A DNA stretch of 42,283 bases from an uncultured Clostridium sp. (GCA_900547475.1 URGW01000036.1:1-42283); one strand, 5' to 3'; positions 32,393 through 40,916 are shown, counted from the stretch's first letter. A program made the numbers and translations. The notes: generated from the letters alone by a model not told the origin.

Positions 32393-32413
32393 AAATGATA
32401 TTAGTTATCATTT
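32393..32413 (-). promoter_or_regulatory. Fur box-like operator before the yclNOPQ-type operon
   Basis: The palindromic stretch AAATGATATTAGTTATCATTT contains TGATATTAGTTATCA (32396-32410), 12 of 14 matches to the Fur 7-1-7 consensus. A possible minus-strand promoter, TAGACA (32445-32450), 17 bp, TATGCT (32422-32427), would start transcription just in front of it. Confidence 0.75.
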
Positions 32414-32955
32414 TCTTTTAAAGCATATCACTAATATATATCCTTGTCTATATCATCTTATATTTTTTTAAATTTAATATTTTTTATGATAAAATTTATA
32501 TCATATATCAATTTGAAAATATTTACTATTAAAATATTAATAACTTATTAATATTTTAATAACTTATTAATATTTTTAATAATAACTCTATCATTTCTAT
32601 TTTGTCATCACATAATAAATAGAGAGACTTCTTTTATACAAACTTATTTTCTTCATTATTCCCCAAATATTTCATTAGGTGTTAAAAGTTCTTTTTCATA
32701 CTATAATTGTAAGGCTTCTTTTTATTTATTATTTTTTGTAAAATTTATAAATTCGTTTTATATAATTGTTAATTTTTTAACTACTTAAATGCATTTTTAT
32801 TATTTTTTTGCATTTTATTAATAATATTGCCTTTTTTCTACAATATTGTCCCTTATTTTCTATTCAACCCCTTTGATTATAAAGTAATACTATGTTATTA
32901 TATTTAAGGAATTAAATTACTATAATTTTGATTTCAAGTTTTTTTAATTTAAATC
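32414..32955. other. long AT-rich intergenic region before pflB
   Basis: This stretch carries no ORF with a ribosome binding site and no RNA gene that I recognise. It contains a short tandem repeat (32537-32574), the importer promoter at its left end, and a possible weak extra plus-strand promoter, TTATAT at 32898-32903, 17 bp, TATAAT at 32921-32926. Confidence 0.5.
32537..32574. repeat. two perfect 19-bp tandem repeats
   Basis: The unit TTAATAACTTATTAATATT occurs twice in a row and begins a degraded third copy. It is low-complexity and probably a replication-slippage product. Confidence 0.8.
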
Positions 32956-32984
32956 TTGAAAATTTTAAATTTTAGTGATATAGT
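32956..32984 (+). promoter_or_regulatory. pflB promoter
   Basis: TTGAAA (32956-32961), a 17-bp spacer and TATAGT (32979-32984). The -35 lies in the right arm of a small dyad, TTTCAAG (32932-32938) / CTTGAAA (32955-32961). The start site would be near 32991, giving a leader of about 100 nt. Confidence 0.65.
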
Positions 32985-32997
32985 TTAAATATGCCAT

Positions 32998-33043
32998 TGT
33001 TAAACGATAATTATTATTATTTAAATTTAATTATTGTTTAACA
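32998..33043 (+). promoter_or_regulatory. large dyad in the pflB leader
   Basis: TGTTAAACGATAATTA (32998-33013) pairs with TAATTATTGTTTAACA (33028-33043) with a single G-T wobble, around a 14-nt loop. It lies directly after the predicted start site and could be a DNA operator (its ends resemble Rex half-sites TTGTTAA) or a stabilising 5' hairpin in the mRNA. Confidence 0.7.
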
Positions 33044-33091
33044 TTAAATGACATTACTTATGTAATAATTTTAAGAAAAGAGGCGCTATAA

Positions 33092-35323
33092 ATGAGAGAA
33101 GAATGGAACGATTTTAAAACAGGTTCATGGACAAAAAGTGTTGACGTAAGAAACTTTATTCAAACTAACTACACTCCATATGAAGGAGATGATAGTTTCT
33201 TATCTGGAGCTACTGAAGCTACAACTAAACTTTGGGCAGAAGTTAGTGAATTATTTAAAAAAGAAAGAGAAAATGGTGGAGTTTTAGATGTAGATACAGA
33301 AACTATATCTGGAATTAATGAATATAACCCTGGTTATATTGACCAAGCTTTCGAAAAGATCGTTGGTGTACAAACTGATGCTCCATTAAAAAGAGCTGTA
33401 ATGCCATATGGTGGTATAAGAATGGCTGAAAGTGCTGCTAAAGCTTATGGATATGAAGTAAGCCCAAAAATTTCAGAAATATTCAGCAAATATAGAAAAA
33501 CTCATAACCAAGGTGTATTCGATGCTTATACTACTGAAATGAGATTAGCTAGAAAATCTGGGGTTATCACTGGTCTTCCAGATGCTTATGGTAGAGGAAG
33601 AATTATAGGTGACTACAGAAGAGTTGCTCTATACGGTGTTGATAGATTAATCCAAGATAAAGAACAACAAAAATTAAGCTTAGAAGTTAAAACTATAGAT
33701 GAAGATGTAATCAGATTAAGAGAAGAAATCTCTGATCAAATTGTTGCATTAAAAGAATTAAAAGGACTAGCTTCTAGTTATGGATTTGATATATCAGGGC
33801 CAGCTACTAATGCTAGAGAAGCTATCCAATGGTTATACTTTGGATTCTTAGGAGCTATCAAAGACCAAAATGGTGCTGCGATGTCTCTAGGAAGAACTTC
33901 TACTTTCTTAGATATATACATTGAAAGAGATTTAAGAAACGGTGTTATTACTGAAGCTGAAGCTCAAGAATTAATGGATCACTTCGTAATGAAGTTAAGA
34001 TTAGTTAAATTCTTAAGAACTCCAGAATATAATGATTTATTCTCAGGAGATCCAACTTGGGTTACTGAATCAATCGGTGGTATGGGATTAGATGGTAGAA
34101 CTTTAGTTACTAAGAACTCTTTCAGAGTACTTAATACATTATATACTTTAGGACCATCACCAGAACCAAACTTAACTGTTTTATGGTCAACTAGATTACC
34201 TCAAGGATTTAAAGATTTCTGTTCTAAGGTTTCTATTGATACATCATCTGTTCAATATGAAAATGATGATTTAATGGCTCCATACTGGGGAGATGACTAT
34301 GCTATCGCTTGTTGTGTATCTGCAATGAGAGTTGGTAAGCAAATGCAATTCTTCGGTGCTAGAGTTAACTTAGCTAAAACTTTACTTTACGCTATAAACG
34401 GTGGTAAAGATGAAAAATCTGGTGTTCAAGTTGCACCTAAGACTGCTCCATTAACTGGTGAATACTTAGATTACAATGAAGTAATGGAAAGATTTGACGT
34501 TATGACAGACTGGTTAGCTAACCTTTATGTTAATACTTTAAATGTTATCCACTACATGCATGATAAATATTCTTATGAAAAATTACAAATGGCTTTACAT
34601 GACAGAGATGTATTCAGAACTATGGCTTGTGGTATAGCTGGTTTATCAGTTTGTGCTGACTCTATTTCTGCAATCAAATTTGCTAAGGTTAAGCCAATAA
34701 GAAATGAAGAAGGTGTTGCTATCGACTTCGAAGTTGAAGGTGACTTCCCTAAATACGGAAATGACGATGATAGAGTTGATGAAATTGCTGCTTGGTTAGT
34801 TGAAAACATGATGAATAAAATCAGACAAAACAAGACTTACAGAAATGCTTACCATACTCAATCAGTATTAACAATTACTTCAAACGTTGTTTACGGTAAG
34901 AAGACTGGTACAACTCCATGCGGAAGAAAAGCTGGAGAACCTTTTGCACCAGGTGCTAACCCAATGCACGGAAGAGACTGTAGCGGATCATTAGCATCAT
35001 TAAACTCTGTTGCTAAGATTCCTTATGAACATTCACAAGATGGTGTTTCTAATACATTCTCAATTGTTCCAGATGCATTAGGAAAAACTCCTGAAAACAG
35101 AATCCATAACTTAGGTACTATGATGGATGGATACTTCTCTCAAGGTGCTCAACACTTAAACGTAAATGTATTTAATAGAGAAACTTTATTAGATGCTATG
35201 GAACACCCAGAAGAATACCCACAATTAACTATCAGAGTTTCTGGATACGCTGTTAACTTTATTAAATTAACAAGAGAACAACAATTAGACGTTATAAACA
35301 GAACATTCCACAAATCAATGTAA
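33092..35323 (+). CDS. pflB: formate C-acetyltransferase (pyruvate formate-lyase)
   Basis: A 743-residue glycyl-radical enzyme that splits pyruvate with CoA into acetyl-CoA and formate. The two catalytic cysteines are adjacent, C407-C408 in IACCVSAMRV, and the radical glycine is G718 in RVSGYAVNF near the C-terminus. Length and motifs match PflB rather than other glycyl-radical lyases. GAGGCGC precedes the ATG. Codon use is strongly adapted (AGA, ACT, GGT/GGA), as expected for high expression. Unusually, no activating enzyme (pflA) follows; the next gene is convergent and unrelated. Confidence 0.97.
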   Translation: MREEWNDFKTGSWTKSVDVRNFIQTNYTPYEGDDSFLSGATEATTKLWAEVSELFKKERENGGVLDVDTETISGINEYNPGYIDQAFEKIVGVQTDAPLKRAVMPYGGIRMAESAAKAYGYEVSPKISEIFSKYRKTHNQGVFDAYTTEMRLARKSGVITGLPDAYGRGRIIGDYRRVALYGVDRLIQDKEQQKLSLEVKTIDEDVIRLREEISDQIVALKELKGLASSYGFDISGPATNAREAIQWLYFGFLGAIKDQNGAAMSLGRTSTFLDIYIERDLRNGVITEAEAQELMDHFVMKLRLVKFLRTPEYNDLFSGDPTWVTESIGGMGLDGRTLVTKNSFRVLNTLYTLGPSPEPNLTVLWSTRLPQGFKDFCSKVSIDTSSVQYENDDLMAPYWGDDYAIACCVSAMRVGKQMQFFGARVNLAKTLLYAINGGKDEKSGVQVAPKTAPLTGEYLDYNEVMERFDVMTDWLANLYVNTLNVIHYMHDKYSYEKLQMALHDRDVFRTMACGIAGLSVCADSISAIKFAKVKPIRNEEGVAIDFEVEGDFPKYGNDDDRVDEIAAWLVENMMNKIRQNKTYRNAYHTQSVLTITSNVVYGKKTGTTPCGRKAGEPFAPGANPMHGRDCSGSLASLNSVAKIPYEHSQDGVSNTFSIVPDALGKTPENRIHNLGTMMDGYFSQGAQHLNVNVFNRETLLDAMEHPEEYPQLTIRVSGYAVNFIKLTREQQLDVINRTFHKSM

Positions 35324-35343
35324 TTAGTTTATAATAATAAATA

Positions 35344-35369
35344 GAGCTTATTGCAACTGCAATAAGCTC
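35344..35369 (+). terminator. terminator of pflB
   Basis: GAGCTTATTGC (35344-35354) pairs with GCAATAAGCTC around AACT, followed by TTATTTATT, 20 bp after the stop. Confidence 0.88.
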
Positions 35370-35407
35370 TTATTTATTAAAAATACTTTACATTGTTTTA
35401 TTTATTA

Positions 35408-36247
35408 TTACTTATAAATATCTACAACAACTAAATCTGGTCTATTAAACAATCTTAAAGGAAACCCACTATTCCCTAATCCTCTACTTACAACTAATTT
35501 GCTTTTTTTCCCATATATACCCTTATAATACTTTGGAAATAATCCTTGTCCTGGTGCAAATATACCGCCTATACCTGGTAATATGAATTGTCCTCCATGT
35601 GCATGTCCTGAAAACATTATATCAAATTTATATTTGCTATAGGAATACTCCCCTACATACTCATAATTCTCTGGATAATGAGATAAAACAATTTTAATTC
35701 CTATTAATTTTTCTAACTTTCTAAATAAACTATCCACATTATAAATTTGATATCTACTATTTATCTTACTATAAAACATTTCACCTTTATCTACTCTCTT
35801 TTCTGCTAACCCTAAAATATTAATTATATTATCTTTAATTTTTATTGTTTCTATTTCATTTTCTAAAACATTAATATTTTTTTCTTTTAACTTTTTTATT
35901 ATTTCATTTAATTTAGAACATCGTATTTCATTATTTCCTAATATATAATACACAGGCGCTTTCTTATTTAACCTACTACAAAATTCAATTATCTCATCAA
36001 TTCTTTTCATATTTGAATCTATCAAATCTCCTGTTGCTACAATAATATCTGGCTTCTGTTTCATAATAGTATTATATAAAATACTATTATTTTTTCCAAA
36101 CTCTTTACTATGTAAATCTGATATTTGTACTATTCGTATTCTACTATTAACTTTACAACTTACTTTTAAATTAGTTATACTAATTTTATTATTTTGATAA
36201 TAACAAAAAGCCCCAGTAATCACGGCTATAGCAAATATTATTTCCAT
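35408..36247 (-). CDS. calcineurin-like metallophosphoesterase, YkuE-like
   Basis: A 279-residue phosphoesterase with an N-terminal hydrophobic segment (IIFAIAVITGAFCYY), probably membrane-anchored with the enzyme outside or at the surface. Metal-binding motifs are ISDLHSKEFG (D44, H46), ATGDLID, ILSHYPE-like VLSHYPENYE and FSGHAHGGQF. The usual GNH[DE] motif reads LGNNE, with Asn in place of the catalytic His, which may lower or change activity. YkuE-type enzymes have been linked to cell-wall or phospholipid substrates, but the target here is unknown. AGGAGATATAAGG precedes the ATG. It converges with pflB. Confidence 0.85.
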   Translation of the reverse strand: MEIIFAIAVITGAFCYYQNNKISITNLKVSCKVNSRIRIVQISDLHSKEFGKNNSILYNTIMKQKPDIIVATGDLIDSNMKRIDEIIEFCSRLNKKAPVYYILGNNEIRCSKLNEIIKKLKEKNINVLENEIETIKIKDNIINILGLAEKRVDKGEMFYSKINSRYQIYNVDSLFRKLEKLIGIKIVLSHYPENYEYVGEYSYSKYKFDIMFSGHAHGGQFILPGIGGIFAPGQGLFPKYYKGIYGKKSKLVVSRGLGNSGFPLRLFNRPDLVVVDIYK

Positions 36248-36336
36248 CCTTATATCTCCTAAATCTTCTAATATACCTATATTTATACCATTATATCACT
36301 TTCTAAATTAATTTAAAGCTTAAATTTTATATGCAA

Positions 36337-36369
36337 AAAAACACCTTAGAATTTTTTCTAAGGTGTTTT
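36337..36369 (-). terminator. terminator of nifJ
   Basis: AAAACACCTTAGA pairs with TCTAAGGTGTTTT around a T-rich loop, 9 bp after the nifJ stop; the minus strand continues with TTTTTT. Confidence 0.92.
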
Positions 36370-36377
36370 AAATTATA

Positions 36378-39300
36378 CTATTCTTGTTCTGCTAATTTTT
36401 TTAATTCAGTATACTTTTGTCTAGCATGTTCTTCTGTCATTTGGAATAATTCCTCTGCTTGCTCAGGGAATTGCTTAGCAATTGCTGCATATCTCACTTG
36501 GTCCATTATGAAGTCTCTAAAGCTTCCTTGTGGTTCTTTAGAATCTAAGCTAAATGGATTCTTTCCTTGTTCTTTTAATTCTGGATTATATCTATAAAGA
36601 TGCCAGTATCCAGCCTTAACTGCTTCTTCCATGTTTCTTATAGAGAATCCCATTCCCTTCTTTAATCCATGACTGATACAAGTTGAGTAAGCAATAATGA
36701 TTGATGGTCCGTTATGAGCTTCTGCTTCAAGCATTGCCTTAACTACTTGGTTCTTATCAGCTCCAATAGCTACTTGTGCAACATAAACATTTCCGTAAGA
36801 CATCATCATTCTTCCTAAATCTTTCTTTTTAGTCTTCTTACCTGATGCTGCTAATTTTGCCATAGCTGCTGCAGGAGTTGATTTAGAAGATTGTCCACCT
36901 GTATTAGAGTAAATTTCTGTATCAAATACTAATACATTTACATCTTGTCCAGATGCTAATACGTGGTCTAATCCACCGTATCCGATATCGTAAGCCCAAC
37001 CATCTCCTCCAAGGATCCATTGTGATCTCTTAACAAGGAAATCAGCTCTTTCTCTAATTTCTTCAACTAAAACTTTTGCTTCTTCATTTTCAATGTTGTT
37101 TTCTGCTAATATTGCTTCAACTTCTCTTGAAGAAACTTTTGAAAGTTCACCATTATCTTTATTTTCTAACCAGTTTTTGAATACCTCTTTATATTCTTCA
37201 GCTATATCCATAGAAATTAAGCTTTCCATATTTGAAGCTATTTTCTTTCTCATTTGATCAGCTGCTAAGAACATACCATATCCAAATTCAGCATTATCTT
37301 CAAATAATGAGTTAGCCCAAGCTGGCCCCTTACCTTCATGGTTCTTAGTATATGGTGTTGAAGGTGCTGAACCTCCCCATATTGATGAACATCCAGTTGC
37401 ATTAGCAATCATCATTCTATCTCCGAATAATTGAGTTACTAATTTAATATATGGAGTTTCCCCACAACCAGCACATGCTCCTGAGAACTCGATAAGTGGT
37501 TGTTTAAATTGGCTATCCTTAACTGTTTTACCTGGAGTTAAATGCTCTTTGTTTGATACTTCTTTTGATACTGAGAAATCCCAGTTTGCTACTTCTGTTT
37601 CTACTTGAGTTCCAAGTGGCTTCATTTCTAATGCCTTACCTGGAGCTGGACAAATATCAACACAGTTTGTACATCCAGTACAGTCTAATGTACTAACTTG
37701 AATTCTATAGTTTAATCCTGCTAATGTTTTACCAGTAGCCTTCTTAGTTTCAAATCCAGTTGGTGCTTTTTCTAATTCTTCATCAGTTACTAAAACTGGT
37801 CTAATACATGCATGAGGGCAAACGAAAGCACATTGGTTACATTGAATACATTTTGACATATTCCACTCTGGAACTTCTGTTGCAACTCCTCTTTTTTCGT
37901 ATGCTGCTGTTCCTGCAGGGAATGTACCATCTTCAATTCCATTGAATGCACTTACTGGTAGCTTATCTCCTTCTAAAGCATTCATTGGGTTCATTATATT
38001 CTTAACGAAATCTGTTACTTCTTTAGTTTCTACTTTTGCTTCTTCAGTAGCAGTCTTCCAGCTTTCTGGTACATTAATTTTAACTAATGAATTCATACCA
38101 GCTTCAACAGCTTCGTAATTCATATTAACAACTTTTTCACCTTTTTTACCATAAGCTTTCTTGATTGAAGCTTTTAAATATTCAGTAGCTTCTTCTTGTG
38201 GTATTATTTCAGCTAATTTAAAGAATGCAGATTGCATTATCATGTTAATTCTTCTACCTAATCCTATTTCAGATGCTATCTTAGTTGCATTAACTGTATA
38301 GAAGTTTATTTCATTTTCAGCTATATATCTCTTCATCTTAGCTGGTAATTTTCTTTCTATTTCTTCTTCGTTCCAAATAGTATTTAATACGAAGTTTCCA
38401 CCTTTTTTAAGTCCTTTTAATAAATCATATTGATTTACGTAAGCTTGTACATGACATGCTATGTAATCAGCTTCATCAATAAGATAAGTTGATCTTATTG
38501 GTGTATCTCCAAATCTTAAGTGAGACATAGTAACTCCACCAGATTTCTTTGAGTCATATGCAAAGTAAGCTTGTACATACTTATCTGTATTTTCACCGAT
38601 AATCTTAATAGCTTGCTTATTTGCTCCAACTGTTCCATCTGATCCTAATCCCCAGAACTTACATCTAACTGTTCCTGGTGTAGCTATTCTTAATTCTTCT
38701 TCTACTGGAATTGAAGTGAAAGTAACATCATCTTCTATACCAACTGTGAAGAAGTTTTTAGAATCTTCTTTCTTTAAGTTATCAAATACAGCTTTAATAT
38801 CTGAAGGAGTAACATCCTTAGAAGCTAATCCATAACGTCCACCAACTATCTTAGGTGCATTTTCTTTTCCATAGAATGCAGAACATACATCTAAGTATAA
38901 TGGTTCACCATTACATCCTGGCTCCTTAGTTCTATCAATTACACAAATTTTTTCTACTGATTGTGGTATAACTTTTAATAAATGCTCAACTGAGAATGGT
39001 CTGAATAAGTGAACTTTAACTAATCCATATTTTTCTCCTCTAGCATTTAATTCATCTATAGTTTCTTCTATAGCTTCAGTAACTGAACCCATAGCAACAA
39101 TTATTTCTTTAGCATCTTCTGCTCCATAGTAGTTAAATAATCCATAGCTTCTTCCTGTTTTTTCTTCCATTTTAGCCATGTATTCCTCAACTATTGGAAT
39201 TATATTGTTATAGAATTTATTTGAAGCTTCTCTAGTTTGGAAATAAATATCTGAGTTTTGAGCTGTTCCTCTTGTAACTGGATTGTTTGGAGTTAATGCT

Positions 39301-39917
39301 CTACTTCTAAACTCTTTTAAAGCTTCTTTATCTATCATTTCTGCATAATCTGCATAATCTAAAACTTCAACTTTTTGTATTTCATGTGATGTTCTAAATC
39401 CATCAAAGAAGTTTACAAAAGGTAATCTTCCCTTTATAGCTGCAAGATGAGATACTGGAGCTAAGTCAGCTACTTCTTGTACTGAACCTGCTGCAAGCAT
39501 TACACAACCTGTCATTCTTGCGGCCATAACGTCTTGATGATCTCCAAATATTGATAATGCTTGTGAAGCTATTGCTCTAGCACTTACATGGAATACCCCT
39601 GGTAATAATTCTCCTGCCACCTTATACATATTTGGTAACATAAGTAATAAACCTTGTGATGCAGTAAAAGTTGTTGTTAATGCTCCTGCTTGAAGTGAAC
39701 CGTGGAATGTACCAGCAGCCCCAGCTTCTGATTGCATCTCTACAACATTAACTGTTTGTCCAAAAATATTTTTCTTCCCTTGTGCAGCCCATTCATCTAC
39801 AACTTCTGCCATTGTAGTAGATGGAGTTATAGGGAATATTGCAGCTACATCTGTAAACGCATATGCTACGTGAGCAGCAGCCGTATTACCATCAATAGTC
39901 ATCATTTTCTTTGCCAT
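36378..39917 (-). CDS. nifJ: pyruvate:ferredoxin (flavodoxin) oxidoreductase
   Basis: A 1179-residue single-chain PFOR that converts pyruvate and CoA to acetyl-CoA and CO2 and reduces ferredoxin. Domains in order: the pyrimidine-binding domain (FPITPSTTMAEVVDEWAAQG), the transketolase C-like domain, the gamma-like domain, a two-[4Fe-4S] ferredoxin insert (CIQCNQCAFVCPHAC and CTGCTNCVDICPAPG), and the TPP domain with the proximal cluster CAGCGE and GDGWAYDIGYGG. Length fits the clostridial enzyme (about 1170-1230). AAGGTATATTATC precedes the ATG. It is monocistronic, has a leader of about 135 nt with a 28-bp dyad, and is divergent from an HxlR regulator. Confidence 0.98.
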   Translation of the reverse strand: MAKKMMTIDGNTAAAHVAYAFTDVAAIFPITPSTTMAEVVDEWAAQGKKNIFGQTVNVVEMQSEAGAAGTFHGSLQAGALTTTFTASQGLLLMLPNMYKVAGELLPGVFHVSARAIASQALSIFGDHQDVMAARMTGCVMLAAGSVQEVADLAPVSHLAAIKGRLPFVNFFDGFRTSHEIQKVEVLDYADYAEMIDKEALKEFRSRALTPNNPVTRGTAQNSDIYFQTREASNKFYNNIIPIVEEYMAKMEEKTGRSYGLFNYYGAEDAKEIIVAMGSVTEAIEETIDELNARGEKYGLVKVHLFRPFSVEHLLKVIPQSVEKICVIDRTKEPGCNGEPLYLDVCSAFYGKENAPKIVGGRYGLASKDVTPSDIKAVFDNLKKEDSKNFFTVGIEDDVTFTSIPVEEELRIATPGTVRCKFWGLGSDGTVGANKQAIKIIGENTDKYVQAYFAYDSKKSGGVTMSHLRFGDTPIRSTYLIDEADYIACHVQAYVNQYDLLKGLKKGGNFVLNTIWNEEEIERKLPAKMKRYIAENEINFYTVNATKIASEIGLGRRINMIMQSAFFKLAEIIPQEEATEYLKASIKKAYGKKGEKVVNMNYEAVEAGMNSLVKINVPESWKTATEEAKVETKEVTDFVKNIMNPMNALEGDKLPVSAFNGIEDGTFPAGTAAYEKRGVATEVPEWNMSKCIQCNQCAFVCPHACIRPVLVTDEELEKAPTGFETKKATGKTLAGLNYRIQVSTLDCTGCTNCVDICPAPGKALEMKPLGTQVETEVANWDFSVSKEVSNKEHLTPGKTVKDSQFKQPLIEFSGACAGCGETPYIKLVTQLFGDRMMIANATGCSSIWGGSAPSTPYTKNHEGKGPAWANSLFEDNAEFGYGMFLAADQMRKKIASNMESLISMDIAEEYKEVFKNWLENKDNGELSKVSSREVEAILAENNIENEEAKVLVEEIRERADFLVKRSQWILGGDGWAYDIGYGGLDHVLASGQDVNVLVFDTEIYSNTGGQSSKSTPAAAMAKLAASGKKTKKKDLGRMMMSYGNVYVAQVAIGADKNQVVKAMLEAEAHNGPSIIIAYSTCISHGLKKGMGFSIRNMEEAVKAGYWHLYRYNPELKEQGKNPFSLDSKEPQGSFRDFIMDQVRYAAIAKQFPEQAEELFQMTEEHARQKYTELKKLAEQE

Positions 39918-39957
39918 GATAATATACCTTCTTTCATCATCCTAAGTATTTTAAATA

Positions 39958-39985
39958 ATAATTATTACTTTGAAGTAATAATTAT
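39958..39985 (-). promoter_or_regulatory. perfect 28-bp dyad in the nifJ leader
   Basis: ATAATTATTACTT / TG / AAGTAATAATTAT is a perfect inverted repeat 41-68 bp before the nifJ start. If the promoter at 40060-40088 is used, the dyad is in the transcribed leader and can form a 13-bp hairpin; as DNA it also carries PerR/Fur-like half-sites. Confidence 0.75.
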
Positions 39986-40059
39986 ACTTATCTTTATTTT
40001 TTCTATTTCTTTTATTTAGAAAATTTTTATTATATTTTTGTAACCTTTTTTCACTTTTT

Positions 40060-40088
40060 AGTATAATCATGTATTTCCATTTCTTCAA
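40060..40088 (-). promoter_or_regulatory. nifJ promoter
   Basis: On the minus strand TTGAAG (40083-40088), a 17-bp spacer and TATACT (40060-40065), with the start site near 40053. Confidence 0.65.
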
Positions 40089-40203
40089 TAGAAAAATACC
40101 CTGATTACACATTTATTTTTTTTATGGTTATAAAAAATTTTTTTAATGATCATATTTATTTTTATTATTTAAATATATTTTTTCAAATAAATTTAAATCA
40201 TAT

Positions 40204-40232
40204 TTGACATTCCTAATAATACTATTTATATA
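40204..40232 (+). promoter_or_regulatory. hxlR-gene promoter
   Basis: TTGACA (40204-40209), a 17-bp spacer and TATATA (40227-40232), giving a leader of about 110 nt. It diverges from the nifJ promoter about 120 bp away. Confidence 0.7.
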
Positions 40233-40264
40233 TTTCTTATACAATAAGGCACTTTTTTTATATA

Positions 40265-40284
40265 TAGTATCAAAAAAGATACTA
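40265..40284 (+). promoter_or_regulatory. candidate HxlR operator
   Basis: TAGTATC-AAAAAA-GATACTA is a perfect 7-6-7 dyad about 25 bp downstream of the predicted hxlR start site and 66 bp before the ATG. HxlR/HypR regulators bind dyads of this size, so autoregulation is plausible. Confidence 0.55.
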
Positions 40285-40349
40285 AGTATATAGTTTTAGA
40301 CTATTAAATATGTTATTATATAAATGTACTTTAATAAGGAGGTTTAATA

Positions 40350-40721
40350 ATGAGTAAAACCCTTTCTTTTCATAATGATTGTCATCTTAAAAATCGTTGT
40401 GCAAAATATGATACATGCCCTATGATTCTTGTACATAGAATATTATCAGGAAAATGGAAAATTCTAATATTATGGTATTTAAGTAATGGAACACTAAGAT
40501 TTAGTGAACTTAAAAGAAAATTACCTAATACTACTCAAAAAATGCTAACTAATCAATTAAGGAGTCTTGAAGAAGATAACCTTATTTTTAGAAAGGTATA
40601 CCCAGTAATTCCTCCCAAAGTAGAATATGGGCTTACTGACATAGGAAAAAAAATAATTCCTATTCTAGGATCTATGTATTCATATGGAATTGAATATTCA
40701 AAAACTAAACAACCTATTTAA
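40350..40721 (+). CDS. HxlR-family transcriptional regulator with N-terminal cysteines
   Basis: A 123-residue winged-helix protein. HxlR landmarks are ILSGKWKILILWYLSNGTLR, FSELKRKLPNTTQKMLTNQL and IPPKVEYGLTDIGK. Three cysteines lie before the HTH (C11, C17, C23 in NDCHLKNRCAKYDTCPM), an arrangement that could sense thiol or aldehyde stress or bind a metal, as the cysteine-based HypR and YodB do. GGAGG precedes the ATG. It is encoded between PFOR and a flavodiiron protein, a redox context. The target genes are not proven. Confidence 0.9.
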   Translation: MSKTLSFHNDCHLKNRCAKYDTCPMILVHRILSGKWKILILWYLSNGTLRFSELKRKLPNTTQKMLTNQLRSLEEDNLIFRKVYPVIPPKVEYGLTDIGKKIIPILGSMYSYGIEYSKTKQPI

Positions 40722-40749
40722 ATAGCTAAGTTATTTCTCTTAGCTATTT
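40720..40749 (+). terminator. terminator of the hxlR gene
   Basis: AAATAGCTAAG (40720-40730) pairs with CTTAGCTATTT (40739-40749), followed by TCT. The stem begins within the stop codon. Confidence 0.82.
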
Positions 40750-40880
40750 TCTACTTATTCTAACACTTAAATTTATAGAAATAAATTACTATTTAAATAT
40801 ATAACTAGAATATTTATCTACTATTTTATAAATATTAAATTTAAGTTTATTAATTTATAATTATCTCTTTGTTTGTTTAT

Positions 40881-40916
40881 TGACAATAATTATTGTTGGA
40901 CTATAATTATTATAGA
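40881..40916 (+). promoter_or_regulatory. flavodiiron gene promoter with PerR-like box
   Basis: TTGACA (40881-40886), a 16-bp spacer and TATAAT (40903-40908). The -10 is inside CTATAATTATTATAG (40902-40916), a perfect 7-1-7 palindrome matching the PerR consensus TTATAATNATTATAA at 12 of 14 positions. A second perfect palindrome, ACAATAATTATTGT (40884-40897), covers the -35 and spacer. Confidence 0.8.

Noticed and set aside
32537..32574. CRISPR or iteron array
   Set aside because: Only two full copies with no spacers, in low-complexity AT-rich DNA. No replication or cas gene is near.
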